The notes under the pieces are model-generated. The model was not told the origin of the DNA and did not search any database. It was given only the letters and a program-made list of their open reading frames with translations. A program made the position numbers and the translations under genes. Shown piece by piece: positions 8,134 through 18,161 of a stretch of DNA of 46,322 bases (position 1 is the stretch's first letter; every line of letters begins with the position of its first letter). This stretch comes from Flavobacteriales bacterium (lineage in GTDB: Bacteria > Bacteroidota > Bacteroidia > NS11-12g > UBA955): contig CANFLS010000018.1 of assembly GCA_947447955.1 (NCBI GenBank), positions 1 to 46,322 on the forward strand. The letters are read 5' to 3'.

Positions 8134-10137
8134 ATGGAATTGGCAAATGCAAAACTCCGCATTGAACAACTTACAAATACCTTAAAAGACCATAATTACC
8201 GCTATTATGTGTTGGCAGAACCTATAATTTCAGATTTTGAATTTGATCAAATTTTGAAGGAATTGGAGCACCTAGAATTGCAATTCCCGCAGTTTGCCGA
8301 CCCCAATAGTCCTACAAAAAAAGTAGGCGGTAGTGTTTCTGAGGGATTTATTACCGTGAAACACCAACGCCCAATGCTTTCGCTTGCAAACAGTTATAAC
8401 GAGGAAGAACTCCGCGAATTCGACGATCGCATTTGCAAAGCAACCGGACTTTCAAACATTGAATATGTATGCGAATTAAAAATTGATGGATTGGCAATTT
8501 CTGTTTTCTACGAAAACGGCAAACTTGTACAAGCCATCACCCGTGGCGATGGCATTCAAGGCGACGATGTTACCGAAAACGTAAAAACCATTCGCAGCCT
8601 AACCCATACCCTTTCTGGCAATTACCCCGAAAAATTTGAAATGCGTGGCGAAATTTTCATGCATAGAAAAGGTTTCGATAGATTGAATGAGCAAAGAAAA
8701 GCCGCCGGCGAAGCAGAATACGCTAACCCTAGAAACGTAGCTTCTGGGTCCCTCAAAACAAAAGACACCGCGGAAGTGGCAAAACGCCCTTTAGATATTT
8801 ATTTATACTACCTTTTGGAAGATGAAGGCAGATTTCAAAATCATGCCGAATCGCTAGAAGCAGCAAAAAGCTGGGGACTTAAAATTGCTGAAACCTCAAA
8901 AGTGTGCAATGGCATTGACCAAGTACTTGCTTTTTTACACGAATGGGATGAAAAACGCCACGATTTGTCGTTTGATACCGATGGTGTTGTAATCAAAGTC
9001 AACAATAAAAACTTACAAGAAGAACTCGGGTTTACCGCAAAAACACCGCGATGGGCCATTGCCTATAAATTTCAAACCGAAACTGCCACCACCAAATTGC
9101 TAGGCATTACCTATCAAGTTGGCAGAACAGGGGCCATTACTCCCGTTGCCGAATTACAACCAGTATCCCTTTTAGGAACTACAGTAAAAAGAGCCAGTTT
9201 ACACAATGCCAATGAAATGCAAAGATTGGATGTGCGCATTGGCGACATGGTGTTTGTAGAAAAAGGCGGAGAAATTATTCCTAAAATTGTAGGCATCGAC
9301 TTTTCACAAAGAGCCCTTGATTCACAACCTGAAACCTACATAACCCATTGCCCTGAGTGCCAAACCGAATTGGTAAGAGCCGAAGGAGAAGCCCAACACT
9401 ACTGTCCCAACGACCAACTTTGTCCACCACAAGTTATTGGCAAAATTGAACATTTTGTTGGTAGAAAAGCCATGGACATTCAGAGTATTGGTTCTGAAAT
9501 GGCAGAAACGTTGTACCGAAATAAGTTGGTAAAAACAGCTGCCGATTTATACGACCTTACGTTTGAGCAATTGATCCAACTTGACCGAATGGGCGAAAAA
9601 AGTGCGAATAACATTATCGATGGAATTCATGCTAGCAAGCAACAACCGTTTGAAAGGGTATTGTTTGCCATGGGAATTCGATATATCGGAGAAACGGTAG
9701 CAAAAAAATTGGTAGCGGCATTTTTAACCATTGAGGCATTGATGGCGGCAAGTGTTGAAGACATGTTGGCCGTTGACGAAATTGGCGACCGCATTGCACA
9801 AACCTTATTCCAAACATTACAAAATCCGCGAATTGTGCAAGAAATTGAGCGATTTAAATCCGCAGGATTGCGTTTTGAAACCCAAAAGATTGAAAAAGCC
9901 AGTGAAAAATTGGCAGGTAAAATATTTGTGATTTCCGGAGTATTTGAAAACCACAGCCGCGATGAATTGAAAGATTTGGTAGAAAACAACGGAGGAAAAA
10001 TGGCGTCTGGCATTACTTCTAAAACCAATTTCTTGATAGCGGGAAGCGGTGTGGGTCCCTCAAAATTAGAAAAAGCACAACAATTAGGCGTAACTTTTCT
10101 GTCGGAAGATGAGTTAATTAATATGATTCAAGAATGA
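8134..10137 (+). CDS. ligA: NAD-dependent DNA ligase LigA
   Basis: This 667-residue enzyme seals nicks using NAD+ in replication and repair. The adenylated lysine is Lys116 in the motif KIDG. The N-terminal Ia region (residues 1-70) has the HNYRYYVLAEP and DFEFDQIL segments that bind NMN. Downstream are the OB fold with GRTGAITPVAEL, a four-cysteine zinc finger (Cys406, Cys409 and two more near 424-430), the helix-hairpin-helix region (about 470-580), and a C-terminal BRCT domain (about 591-667). The length is normal for the family. The stop overlaps the next start by 4 nt, so the two genes are probably co-transcribed. Confidence 0.98.
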   Translation: MELANAKLRIEQLTNTLKDHNYRYYVLAEPIISDFEFDQILKELEHLELQFPQFADPNSPTKKVGGSVSEGFITVKHQRPMLSLANSYNEEELREFDDRICKATGLSNIEYVCELKIDGLAISVFYENGKLVQAITRGDGIQGDDVTENVKTIRSLTHTLSGNYPEKFEMRGEIFMHRKGFDRLNEQRKAAGEAEYANPRNVASGSLKTKDTAEVAKRPLDIYLYYLLEDEGRFQNHAESLEAAKSWGLKIAETSKVCNGIDQVLAFLHEWDEKRHDLSFDTDGVVIKVNNKNLQEELGFTAKTPRWAIAYKFQTETATTKLLGITYQVGRTGAITPVAELQPVSLLGTTVKRASLHNANEMQRLDVRIGDMVFVEKGGEIIPKIVGIDFSQRALDSQPETYITHCPECQTELVRAEGEAQHYCPNDQLCPPQVIGKIEHFVGRKAMDIQSIGSEMAETLYRNKLVKTAADLYDLTFEQLIQLDRMGEKSANNIIDGIHASKQQPFERVLFAMGIRYIGETVAKKLVAAFLTIEALMAASVEDMLAVDEIGDRIAQTLFQTLQNPRIVQEIERFKSAGLRFETQKIEKASEKLAGKIFVISGVFENHSRDELKDLVENNGGKMASGITSKTNFLIAGSGVGPSKLEKAQQLGVTFLSEDELINMIQE

Positions 10138-10682
10138 GCGAAAATTTCAAACCAAGTAAACTTGTAATGGCCTACCTCAATATGAAGGCAAAAGGCATTA
10201 AACGTGTTAAAGGGAACATCAATTTCCGCTTTGCGAAGAACTTTTTATTGGTGTACCACATCAATGAAAACGATAGCAATCAATTGTTTGAAATTCAAAA
10301 TCTTACCGAATACCTCGAGCAAAATGGCAAAACGGTGATCAGTGTTGTAATTTATCCAGGTAAAGACACCAAAAACATTCCAGTGCCTTCAGATAGAAAC
10401 CGATGGAATTTCTGCATATCGGATTTTAATCGTTTTGGTTATCCAAAAGCAGACGGCTTACTTAGGGTGTTAAAGCAACAAACAGATTTCTTTATTAATT
10501 TAGACTTGGATTTTTCTTACAAAAGCATTGCCATGGCAAATTTGTCGAGTGCCTATGCCAAAGTATCTAATTTTCAAGACAATTACCCTGCATTTTTTGA
10601 CATCTTGCTCAAACAACCCGAAACACCCAATTTGAATCAGTACCTTTGCGATTTAAAAGATTGCTTTAAACATATCCAATGA
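10134..10682 (+). CDS. Conserved hypothetical protein (resembles DUF6913)
   Basis: This 182-residue soluble protein has no signal peptide or membrane segment. It has a small alpha/beta look with segments such as FLLVYHINENDSNQLFEIQNL, VISVVIYPGKDTK and DFFINLDLDFSYKSIAMANLSSAYAKVS. Position and pattern match what I recall as the DUF6913 family next to dapA in Flavobacteriia, but I cannot verify this. It overlaps ligA by 4 nt upstream and dapA by 4 nt downstream (ATGA), so it belongs to the operon. The function is unknown. Confidence 0.7.
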   Translation: MSENFKPSKLVMAYLNMKAKGIKRVKGNINFRFAKNFLLVYHINENDSNQLFEIQNLTEYLEQNGKTVISVVIYPGKDTKNIPVPSDRNRWNFCISDFNRFGYPKADGLLRVLKQQTDFFINLDLDFSYKSIAMANLSSAYAKVSNFQDNYPAFFDILLKQPETPNLNQYLCDLKDCFKHIQ

Positions 10683-11551
10683 AAGAACTTATAGGCACCG
10701 GAGTTGCATTAATTACTCCATTCAAAGACGATTACAGCATTGATTTCGATGCATTAACAAGCATTGTTGAGCAACAAATTACTGGAGGCTCCAACTATTT
10801 GGTAGTTCTTGGAACTACTGGAGAAAGTGCAGTATTATCATCAGATGAAAAAACCGCGGTAATTGATTGTATTAAAACTGCAAATGCCGGCCGATTGCCT
10901 TTGGTTTTGGGTATTGGCGGAAACAACACTGCTGAGGTTTGTCACCTATTAAAAACCACCGACGTATCTGGTTTTTGTGCCATTTTATCGGTGAGCCCAT
11001 ATTATAACAAACCAAACCAAGAAGGCATTTACCAACATTACAAATCATTATGTGAAGTAACTCCTTTGCCAATTATCATTTACAATGTTCCTGGTAGAAC
11101 AGGAATGAATATGACTGCCGAAACCCAATTGCGTTTAGCTGAGTTGCCACAAATTGTTGCAACCAAAGAAGCTTCGGGAAACATGGAACAAGTGATGCAA
11201 ATCATTGCAAAAAAACCAACTGATTTCTTGGTAATTAGCGGCGATGATTCGCTAACATTGCCAATGATGGCATGCGGCGCTTCGGGTGTTATTTCGGTGA
11301 TCAACCACGCTTTTCCAGTTCAGTTTTCTGGAATGGTAAAGGCTTGTCTTGAGGGACAATGGTCTGAAGCAAAATCATTGCACTATCAAACCATGGAATC
11401 TGCTATTGCAATCTTTGCCGATGGAAGTCCTTCAGGAATCAAAACCATGCTAAACGAAAAAGGTTTATGTGGAACAGCCGTTCGTCAGCCTTTGTGGCCA
11501 GTGAATGCAACTATTGAAGCAAATCTTCGTAGATTGGCAAATTCTTTATAA
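10679..11551 (+). CDS. dapA: 4-hydroxy-tetrahydrodipicolinate synthase
   Basis: This 290-residue class I aldolase condenses pyruvate with aspartate semialdehyde in lysine and meso-diaminopimelate synthesis. The Schiff-base lysine is Lys163 in ATKEASG. The catalytic triad is Thr46 (GTTGES), Tyr135 (IIIYNVPGR) and, from the neighbouring subunit, a tyrosine in SVSPYYNKP (about 108-109). Arg140 lines the substrate pocket. The length is typical. It starts inside the stop of the previous gene (ATGA) and ends 2 nt before ruvB, so the operon is tightly packed. Confidence 0.97.
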   Translation: MKELIGTGVALITPFKDDYSIDFDALTSIVEQQITGGSNYLVVLGTTGESAVLSSDEKTAVIDCIKTANAGRLPLVLGIGGNNTAEVCHLLKTTDVSGFCAILSVSPYYNKPNQEGIYQHYKSLCEVTPLPIIIYNVPGRTGMNMTAETQLRLAELPQIVATKEASGNMEQVMQIIAKKPTDFLVISGDDSLTLPMMACGASGVISVINHAFPVQFSGMVKACLEGQWSEAKSLHYQTMESAIAIFADGSPSGIKTMLNEKGLCGTAVRQPLWPVNATIEANLRRLANSL

Positions 11552-11553
11552 TT

Positions 11554-12579
11554 ATGAATCCTATTCTCAATTCCTCAAACGACAATTTAAGCAAGGCCGA
11601 AAAAGACCTTGAAAAGGTATTGAGACCAGCGAGTTTCGACGATTTTACTGGGCAAGAAAAGATATTAGACAACCTAAAGGTCTTTGTTGAAGCAGCCCGA
11701 TTAAGAGAAGAAGCCCTCGATCATATTTTACTTCATGGCCCTCCGGGTTTGGGTAAAACAACTTTGAGTCACATTGTTGCCAACGCCATGGGAAGTTCCA
11801 TGAAAATTACCAGTGGTCCTGTTTTGGAAAAACCGGGTGATTTGGCAGGTTTACTTACCAACTTACAAAAAGGAGATGTCCTTTTTATCGATGAAATCCA
11901 CCGTTTGAGTCCTGTAATTGAAGAGTACCTTTACTCTGCAATGGAGGATTATCGAATTGATATCATGATTGATACCGGACCAAATGCAAGAAGCGTTCAA
12001 ATTTCTTTGCAGCCATTTACTTTGGTTGGTGCAACCACAAGAAGTGGATTGTTAACAGCTCCATTGAGGGCCCGTTTTGGTATCAATTGCAGATTAGAAT
12101 ATTATACTGCCGAAGTTTTAACCACCATTGTACAAAGAAGTTCGAGTATTTTAAATACGCCAATTGAAGACAGTGCATCTTTTGAAATAGCAAGGAGAAG
12201 TCGTGGAACGCCGCGTATTGCCAATGCTTTGTTGCGCAGAACCCGCGATTTTGCTCAAATCAAAGGAAATGGAACCATTACTTTGGATATTGCACAGTTT
12301 GCTTTACAAGCATTGAATGTAGATGCCAATGGTTTGGATGAAATGGACAATAAAATACTTACCACCATCATTGACAAGTTCAAAGGTGGACCAGTTGGGT
12401 TGGGCACCATTGCAACCGCAGTGGGTGAAGACTCTGGAACCATTGAAGAGGTATATGAGCCTTTCTTGATTCAGGAGGGATATATTCAGCGCACCGCCAG
12501 GGGCCGTGAAGCCACCCATTTGGCTTATAGTCATTTGGGTAGAATTTCACACAAAGCAGGTGGAAATACTTTGTTTTAA
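11554..12579 (+). CDS. ruvB: Holliday junction branch migration helicase RuvB
   Basis: This 341-residue AAA+ motor drives branch migration of Holliday junctions together with RuvA. The Walker A is [10 protein letters not shown] (Lys68), the Walker B is FIDE (Asp113, Glu114), and the sensor region is [19 protein letters not shown]. The C-terminal winged helix contains [10 protein letters not shown] and [12 protein letters not shown]. Length and motifs are complete. It follows dapA after 2 nt; neither ruvA nor ruvC is nearby. Confidence 0.98.
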   Translation: MNPILNSSNDNLSKAEKDLEKVLRPASFDDFTGQEKILDNLKVFVEAARLREEALDHILLHGPPGLGKTTLSHIVANAMGSSMKITSGPVLEKPGDLAGLLTNLQKGDVLFIDEIHRLSPVIEEYLYSAMEDYRIDIMIDTGPNARSVQISLQPFTLVGATTRSGLLTAPLRARFGINCRLEYYTAEVLTTIVQRSSSILNTPIEDSASFEIARRSRGTPRIANALLRRTRDFAQIKGNGTITLDIAQFALQALNVDANGLDEMDNKILTTIIDKFKGGPVGLGTIATAVGEDSGTIEEVYEPFLIQEGYIQRTARGREATHLAYSHLGRISHKAGGNTLF

Positions 12580-12597
12580 AAATATCCCTACAGTTTT

Positions 12598-13500
12598 ATG
12601 GAGGGACATTCACTTAAAAAGATCATACAGCAAAAAGCCGAGGAACTCGGCTTTTTGGCTATTGGTTTTGCCAAGGCCGAAAAGCTGAATGAAGAAGAAT
12701 TCCGATTGAAAGATTGGTTATCAAAGGGCTACCATGCTGAAATGCAGTATATGGAAAACCACTTTGAAAAGAGGTTAGATCCAACACTGTTAGTTGATGG
12801 TTCAAAAACAGTGATCAGTTTGGCTTACAACTACTTCCCTCAAAAAATTCAGAATACAAATGCCCCACAAGTTGCGAAATATGCATATGGTGAAGATTAC
12901 CACAAAGTGGTTAAAGATCAAGCGTTTGTTTTGTTTGAATTCATTAAATCACATATTCCTAATTTAGAAGGTCGTGTTTTTGTTGATTCCGCTCCAGTTA
13001 TGGAGCGTCAATGGGCTGAGAAATCAGGACTTGGTTGGATTGGCAAACACAGTTTGCTAATTCGAAAAGGGATTGGAAGCTTTTTCTTTTTGGCAGAAAT
13101 TATTTGTTCATTAGAAGTTGAACCAGATGCTCCCACTACTGACCATTGCGGCAGTTGCACAGCCTGTATCGACGCATGTCCTACCAATGCCATTATTGAC
13201 AATAAAATCATTGATTCAAATGCATGTATTTCGTATTTAACCATTGAAAAGCGAACTGAATTATCTGTTGATGAGAAAGCCAATTTAAACAACTGGGCAT
13301 TTGGCTGCGACATTTGTCAGGATGTTTGTCCTTGGAATCGCTTTGCAAGTCCAACCACCGAACCCCGTTTCAATTCCAGTGAATGGACAAGTTGGAATCA
13401 CGAAGAGTGGAAGCAAATCACTCCAGACAACTTTAAAGAAACTTTTGGAAAAAGTCCATTAACAAGGGCAGGTTTTGAGAAGATAAAAGACCAATTATAA
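12598..13500 (+). CDS. queG: Epoxyqueuosine reductase QueG
   Basis: This 300-residue cobalamin-dependent iron-sulfur enzyme reduces epoxyqueuosine to queuosine in tRNA anticodons, the last step of queuosine synthesis. Two 4Fe-4S motifs are visible: CGSCTACIDACP and CDICQDVCP. The N-terminal part has YMENHFEKRLDPT and the family stretch KSGLGWIGKHSLLI. It is shorter than the E. coli protein (379), lacking the C-terminal HEAT-like extension, as in many Bacteroidota. The stop overlaps the convergent kinase gene by 6 nt. Confidence 0.95.
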   Translation: MEGHSLKKIIQQKAEELGFLAIGFAKAEKLNEEEFRLKDWLSKGYHAEMQYMENHFEKRLDPTLLVDGSKTVISLAYNYFPQKIQNTNAPQVAKYAYGEDYHKVVKDQAFVLFEFIKSHIPNLEGRVFVDSAPVMERQWAEKSGLGWIGKHSLLIRKGIGSFFFLAEIICSLEVEPDAPTTDHCGSCTACIDACPTNAIIDNKIIDSNACISYLTIEKRTELSVDEKANLNNWAFGCDICQDVCPWNRFASPTTEPRFNSSEWTSWNHEEWKQITPDNFKETFGKSPLTRAGFEKIKDQL

Positions 13501-16500
13501 ATCTAAAGGGAAATTTATCTCAAACACGGTTCCTACATTTAATTCCGAGGAGAAGTGAATTTTACCACCAAATTGTTCAATGATTTTCTTGGTGATAGCC
13601 AACCCAAGTCCCATACCACTATTTTTGGTACTGAAGTTTGGACTAAAAATCTTTTCTGATAGTTCTGGTGGAATTCCTTTCCCGTTATCGGAAATGAGGA
13701 TTTTAACCCATTTTTTCTGCATTTCAACATTCACCAACACTTTACCCACCCTGTCTTCAGGAATGGCCTGGATTGCATTCTTGAATATATTATTAAATAT
13801 CCTACCTAATTGATGAGGATCAGCCAAAATAGGAATGGCATCGGCAGCAATCTCCAATGAAATTGGTTGACCCATTTCTTTTTCCATCAGCATGATTGCA
13901 TCCCCCAAAATTAATTTCAAATCAATTTTCTCGAGTATTGGTTCAGGCATTTTTGCAAACGAGCTAAACTCTTCCGCCATGGTACTCAATGAGTCTATTT
14001 GACGAATCAACAATGCAATGGTTTTCTTTACCTTCTCTTCAATATGATCATCACCGCGGTTGATTGAGTATTCCAAATGTTGTAACGACAAACGCATGGG
14101 CGTAAGTGGATTTTTGATTTCGTGGGCAACTTGTTTTGCCATTTCCTTCCAAGCACCTTGACGTTCACTATCGGCCAACTTATCCAAACTTGAATCCAAG
14201 GCAGAAAGCATCGTGTTATATTCTTTCACCAATAGGCCAATTTCATCGTTTCTTTCCCAGTCAATTGGCAGATTCTTCTCACCAATTTTCATTTGAGAAA
14301 TCTGATTCTTGATTAAAATCAACGGTTTCGAGAGTCGTTGTGCCACGTAATAGGTAAGAATAACGGCCATTGCAAAAATGAGCACGAATAAATTAATAAT
14401 GGTAACCGTGTATTGGGAGATTTCCCTAAATAGGTCTTCTCTATTCGAAAAATAAGGCAAATTCACATATCCCCGTACTTCCAAATCATTGTCAATTAAA
14501 GTCGTATATGCTGAGATATAATTCAAGTCGGCAATTTTCTCTGAAACAACAGACGACGAAATCATTTTAGATTTGAATCGTTTGAAAACCTTAGGGTTCA
14601 TTAAGTCGCTGGTGAATTTCTCGGTAAATAATCTCGGATTGGTAGAAACTATGAGTTTTCCATATTGGTCATATACATTGATATCTGTTTCATAATAGAC
14701 AGCCAAATCATACACCAAACCTACTTCATACTTATTTTGCAGGGCATCTAAGTTTACCTCCCCACTTATTTTATTGGCAATATTATTTGCTTTATTTAAG
14801 AGGTAATTCTTTTGTCGATCAATATTATTTTGAATAAAATAATTGATTGTCACAAAAATCACAATAACAAAAATGGCAAACACCAACCAAGTAATATATA
14901 GTTGTAATCGGCGGCTTAAGTACCAGCTTTCCGTGGAAATAAAAGAGGATGATGGATTGAAATTCAATTGGATTTTCTTCATCCATTTCGCCTTGGAAAA
15001 AAAGTTAATTAGTTTCTCTTGGGCATAAACAAAAACCAGATATAATAAAATAACCAAGAAACCAACCAATGAAAGCAATGTAAATTGAATGGCGGAAATC
15101 AATAGTGATTGATCCTTCTTTGTAATAATAACTATATTGTTATATTCGTCTTTAAGAACATAATGGCTATAACCATTGGAATTTGTGAATCGGGTATTTA
15201 CACCGAATAGATTTATAGCGGGATAATCGTAATGGCCTAAGTGTCTATTGAGCTTATTCCGGTTATAAATTGCATAAGAGTAGTCATACCGTCTAAATAA
15301 ATTTTCAGTGGCATTTTTTTGAATTACATCAGACAATCTACCTTGGTTATTTCCAAACTTAGGTGTTAAAAGAACAAAATAACTTCCTTGTAATTGTCCC
15401 TCAGAAACAACATTGAATTTACCCAAATAACTTCCCCTCAATCTACGTTCATTGATTAGAAAAAATCTATTGGTTACCTGAATACACAAATCTGAGAAAT
15501 AAATGGCATTTAATGTTCCAAAATCAATGGTGTTTTCATTTCTGTAGGCTTGTCCTTTTCCATTAAAATCAAAAATAGAAAGTTCATATTTATCGTATTT
15601 TCCATCAAAATACAATTCCTTTATTCTATTTTCAAAAGCCTCTTTCGTAACATCTAAACAAGTATAATAATCAACTATCCCATTATCAACCATCAATTGA
15701 GATTCGGATTTATACAAATGATTTTTTATTCCTTTATCTGCTTTCAAAAGCAACTGTGATGCAATAAATTTCCTTTGTTCTTGCTCTTTTTCTCTTAACT
15801 CGGTATTTAAAATAACACTTAACGATACACAAGGAAGTAAAATTTGCAAGAGCAATCGCGTATAATCAAATCTATTGAGGGATTGTTTTCTGAAAACAAA
15901 CCAAATTATCCCAAAAAACAACCATAAATAATATAGCAATGGGGGTATATTGAAAAAGCCAAAGGTCAGTAGAGGTGAAAATGAAATGAGAATGATCATC
16001 AAACGATGTTTCGATTCTACGCTGAATAAATTATTCGCAATTTCATTGAGAAGCGTAAAGAAAGTAAGAAATAGCAATACCAAAACCCCAATACTGATCA
16101 TGGTATATCTCGTTACAAGTAGTATTTCAAAAAAATCAAAATGTATCTCGGTATCAGTTACCAACTTGCTTGCTAAAACGAAAATAACCTGAAGAATGAT
16201 TAACGCGCTGATAATAATTGGAATATGAATCAAATATGCAGATTTCAAATCCGTTGATTTTAATTTTGGTTTTATTTGCTCTCGAATCAATGAGGCCAAC
16301 CAAAACAATAGCACTGCATAACTTGCAATTACTCCCAAACTTTGAAAAACGGGATTTATGTAAAATAATTGAGAAGAGAAAACTTTTAGCTGCTTAAGAT
16401 TCGTAAAATTGAAATTTGCAACAAACAAACTCACGACCCCAAACCACATGGCCCAATTGATCCATTTCAAAGTAGCTTTGTTTGACTTCCGCTGTATTAT

Positions 16501-17130
16501 TACAATTCCAATACTGATTAAACAAAGACCTAAAATATACAAATAAGCAAACAGCAAACTTGGTGAAAATTGAACCGTTGAAATTCCATATTTTTCACCT
16601 TTGAATTCAAAATTAAGTTGATTCTTCGGATTGGAATTATCCGTTCCTAACTTTTCAATGTGATATATTGATGACTGTTTTTCGAATAATGAATCAGGAT
16701 TGATTTTCAATCCTTGGTCAGGGAAAATATTATAAACAAAAATTCGAATTCCTCCGCGATGAACCAAATTCCACTTGGCTAAATACAAAGATCCTTGTTT
16801 TGCAATTTCGAAAGAATTTGTATTTTGAGGGATAATTTGGAATAGGTCATTTGTCCAATAGAATGGCGTAGTTCCATGGAATTCAAAAAAGTCAATTCCC
16901 TGTAATTTTAAACTATTTGCAAGTGAATCAATATTCCCATTAGTAAGTTTATACGTTTCTAGATTTGAAACTGTATTGTTTACTTTGTTAATGTTGTTTT
17001 CAACCGAAACCTTAATTGCGCTTAACGCATTGTTTTCTTGCTGGTCTATTTTTTCAACCGAAAAATATTGCGCCAACCCAGCTATAAATAAGCCAAGTAA
17101 CACCAATAATTTACCCGGTGATTTCAACAT
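13495..17130 (-). CDS. Large membrane sensor histidine kinase, NtrY-like
   Basis: This 1211-residue kinase has one N-terminal membrane helix (about 7-23), an extracytoplasmic stretch, a cluster of hydrophobic helices (about 190-445), another region with a helix near 675-705, one near 744-765, a second extracytoplasmic sensor, and a helix near 905-930. A HAMP domain follows, then HisKA with the phospho-acceptor His1003 in QVAHEIKNPLTPMRL and the ATPase domain with NIFKNAIQ, DNGKGIP and GMGLGLAI. The PLTPM-type H-box and HAMP resemble NtrY. No response regulator gene is adjacent. It starts 2 nt after hldD, so the two are likely co-transcribed, which hints at an envelope signal. The ligand is unknown. 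Confidence 0.9.
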   Translation of the reverse strand: MLKSPGKLLVLLGLFIAGLAQYFSVEKIDQQENNALSAIKVSVENNINKVNNTVSNLETYKLTNGNIDSLANSLKLQGIDFFEFHGTTPFYWTNDLFQIIPQNTNSFEIAKQGSLYLAKWNLVHRGGIRIFVYNIFPDQGLKINPDSLFEKQSSIYHIEKLGTDNSNPKNQLNFEFKGEKYGISTVQFSPSLLFAYLYILGLCLISIGIVIIQRKSNKATLKWINWAMWFGVVSLFVANFNFTNLKQLKVFSSQLFYINPVFQSLGVIASYAVLLFWLASLIREQIKPKLKSTDLKSAYLIHIPIIISALIILQVIFVLASKLVTDTEIHFDFFEILLVTRYTMISIGVLVLLFLTFFTLLNEIANNLFSVESKHRLMIILISFSPLLTFGFFNIPPLLYYLWLFFGIIWFVFRKQSLNRFDYTRLLLQILLPCVSLSVILNTELREKEQEQRKFIASQLLLKADKGIKNHLYKSESQLMVDNGIVDYYTCLDVTKEAFENRIKELYFDGKYDKYELSIFDFNGKGQAYRNENTIDFGTLNAIYFSDLCIQVTNRFFLINERRLRGSYLGKFNVVSEGQLQGSYFVLLTPKFGNNQGRLSDVIQKNATENLFRRYDYSYAIYNRNKLNRHLGHYDYPAINLFGVNTRFTNSNGYSHYVLKDEYNNIVIITKKDQSLLISAIQFTLLSLVGFLVILLYLVFVYAQEKLINFFSKAKWMKKIQLNFNPSSSFISTESWYLSRRLQLYITWLVFAIFVIVIFVTINYFIQNNIDRQKNYLLNKANNIANKISGEVNLDALQNKYEVGLVYDLAVYYETDINVYDQYGKLIVSTNPRLFTEKFTSDLMNPKVFKRFKSKMISSSVVSEKIADLNYISAYTTLIDNDLEVRGYVNLPYFSNREDLFREISQYTVTIINLFVLIFAMAVILTYYVAQRLSKPLILIKNQISQMKIGEKNLPIDWERNDEIGLLVKEYNTMLSALDSSLDKLADSERQGAWKEMAKQVAHEIKNPLTPMRLSLQHLEYSINRGDDHIEEKVKKTIALLIRQIDSLSTMAEEFSSFAKMPEPILEKIDLKLILGDAIMLMEKEMGQPISLEIAADAIPILADPHQLGRIFNNIFKNAIQAIPEDRVGKVLVNVEMQKKWVKILISDNGKGIPPELSEKIFSPNFSTKNSGMGLGLAITKKIIEQFGGKIHFSSELNVGTVFEINFPLDL

Positions 17131-17132
17131 TT

Positions 17133-18098
17133 TTAGATATATTTTTGGGGAACGAGATAGTTGGTCACATAATCGGCAATGGCATCTTCAAACGGTGTAA
17201 ATCCCTTTGAATAACCTGATTCTACTAACCTTAAATCATCGGCCTGTGTGAAATATTGATAATTATCTCGAATATCTTCAGGCATATCAATATAATTCAA
17301 ATTAGACACCATATTGAGCGCTTTAAACACCCCATTTGCAAGGTCTAAAAAAGTATGCGATTTGCCACTTCCTAAATTATAAAGTCCAGATTTTTTGCGT
17401 GTTTCCATGTGATAAATCAACACATTCAATACATCTTTGATGTATACAAAATCTCTGCGTTGTTCGCCATCAGCATATTCGGAATTGTAGCTTTTAAATA
17501 AATTTACGCTGCCTTTTTCCTTGATCTGATTAAATGCATGGAACACAACACTTGCCATTCGGCCTTTGTGGTATTCATTTGGGCCAAATACATTGAAAAA
17601 CTTAAATCCCGCCCAAAATGGAGGTGTATTTTCCTGTTCCATCATCCACAAATCGAAAAGCTGTTTGCTTTCACCATAGGGATTCATTGGTTTTAACTGT
17701 TTGATGTTGGCAGGCTCATCTGAAAATCCGTTTTCTCCATTGCCATAAGTGGCAGCAGATGAAGCATATATAAAGGGAATAGACTCTTGAGAACAAATTT
17801 GCCAAAGTTGCTTAGAATAATTTACATTTAAATCGTTTAACACATACCAATCAAATTCATTGGTTCTGGTTCTGGCGCCAATGTGAAATACAAATTGTAC
17901 TTTAGCCGCATTCAATTTTAACCATTCACAAAAAACTGTTCTATCAATTCTCTCCTTGATTTTTTTCCCTTCAAGATTAGAGAATTTATATGTATCATTA
18001 AAATTATCTACTGCAACAAGTTCACCATAGCCCCTAGCCTCTAGTTCTCCCAACAGGGCAGAACCTATAAATCCCAATGCTCCAGTAACAATAATCAT
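17133..18098 (-). CDS. hldD: ADP-L-glycero-D-manno-heptose 6-epimerase
   Basis: This 321-residue extended short-chain dehydrogenase interconverts ADP-heptose epimers for the lipopolysaccharide inner core. The NAD(P) site is TGALGFIGSALL at the N-terminus. SSAATYG and YGESK give the Ser/Tyr/Lys catalytic set. KFFNVFGPNEYHKGRMASV and EQRRDFVYIKDV are HldD-specific stretches. I start at ATG 18098, which puts MIIVTGALGF at the N-terminus; the open frame extends 6 codons to a TTG at 18116. It lies 2 nt upstream of the histidine kinase. Confidence 0.95.
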   Translation of the reverse strand: MIIVTGALGFIGSALLGELEARGYGELVAVDNFNDTYKFSNLEGKKIKERIDRTVFCEWLKLNAAKVQFVFHIGARTRTNEFDWYVLNDLNVNYSKQLWQICSQESIPFIYASSAATYGNGENGFSDEPANIKQLKPMNPYGESKQLFDLWMMEQENTPPFWAGFKFFNVFGPNEYHKGRMASVVFHAFNQIKEKGSVNLFKSYNSEYADGEQRRDFVYIKDVLNVLIYHMETRKKSGLYNLGSGKSHTFLDLANGVFKALNMVSNLNYIDMPEDIRDNYQYFTQADDLRLVESGYSKGFTPFEDAIADYVTNYLVPQKYI

Positions 18099-18151
18099 TA
18101 AGCAAAAATAAGACAATCAAACGGAATTCTCGCTCATTTACAATTATCCAT

Positions 18152-18159
18152 TACTTTTG
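18152..18159 (+). promoter_or_regulatory. -7 box TACTTTTG before the symporter gene
   Basis: It matches TAnnTTTG exactly and ends 2 nt before the first ATG (18162). Transcription from it would start near or inside the first codons, which favours the second ATG at 18171 (MKNNSSK). No -33 TTG is evident at the right distance. Confidence 0.4.
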
Positions 18160-18161
18160 CA

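Noticed and set aside
9627-10028. Long open frame on the minus strand inside ligA (133 codons)
   Set aside because: It lies wholly inside a well-conserved gene on the other strand and its translation shows no domain or signal.
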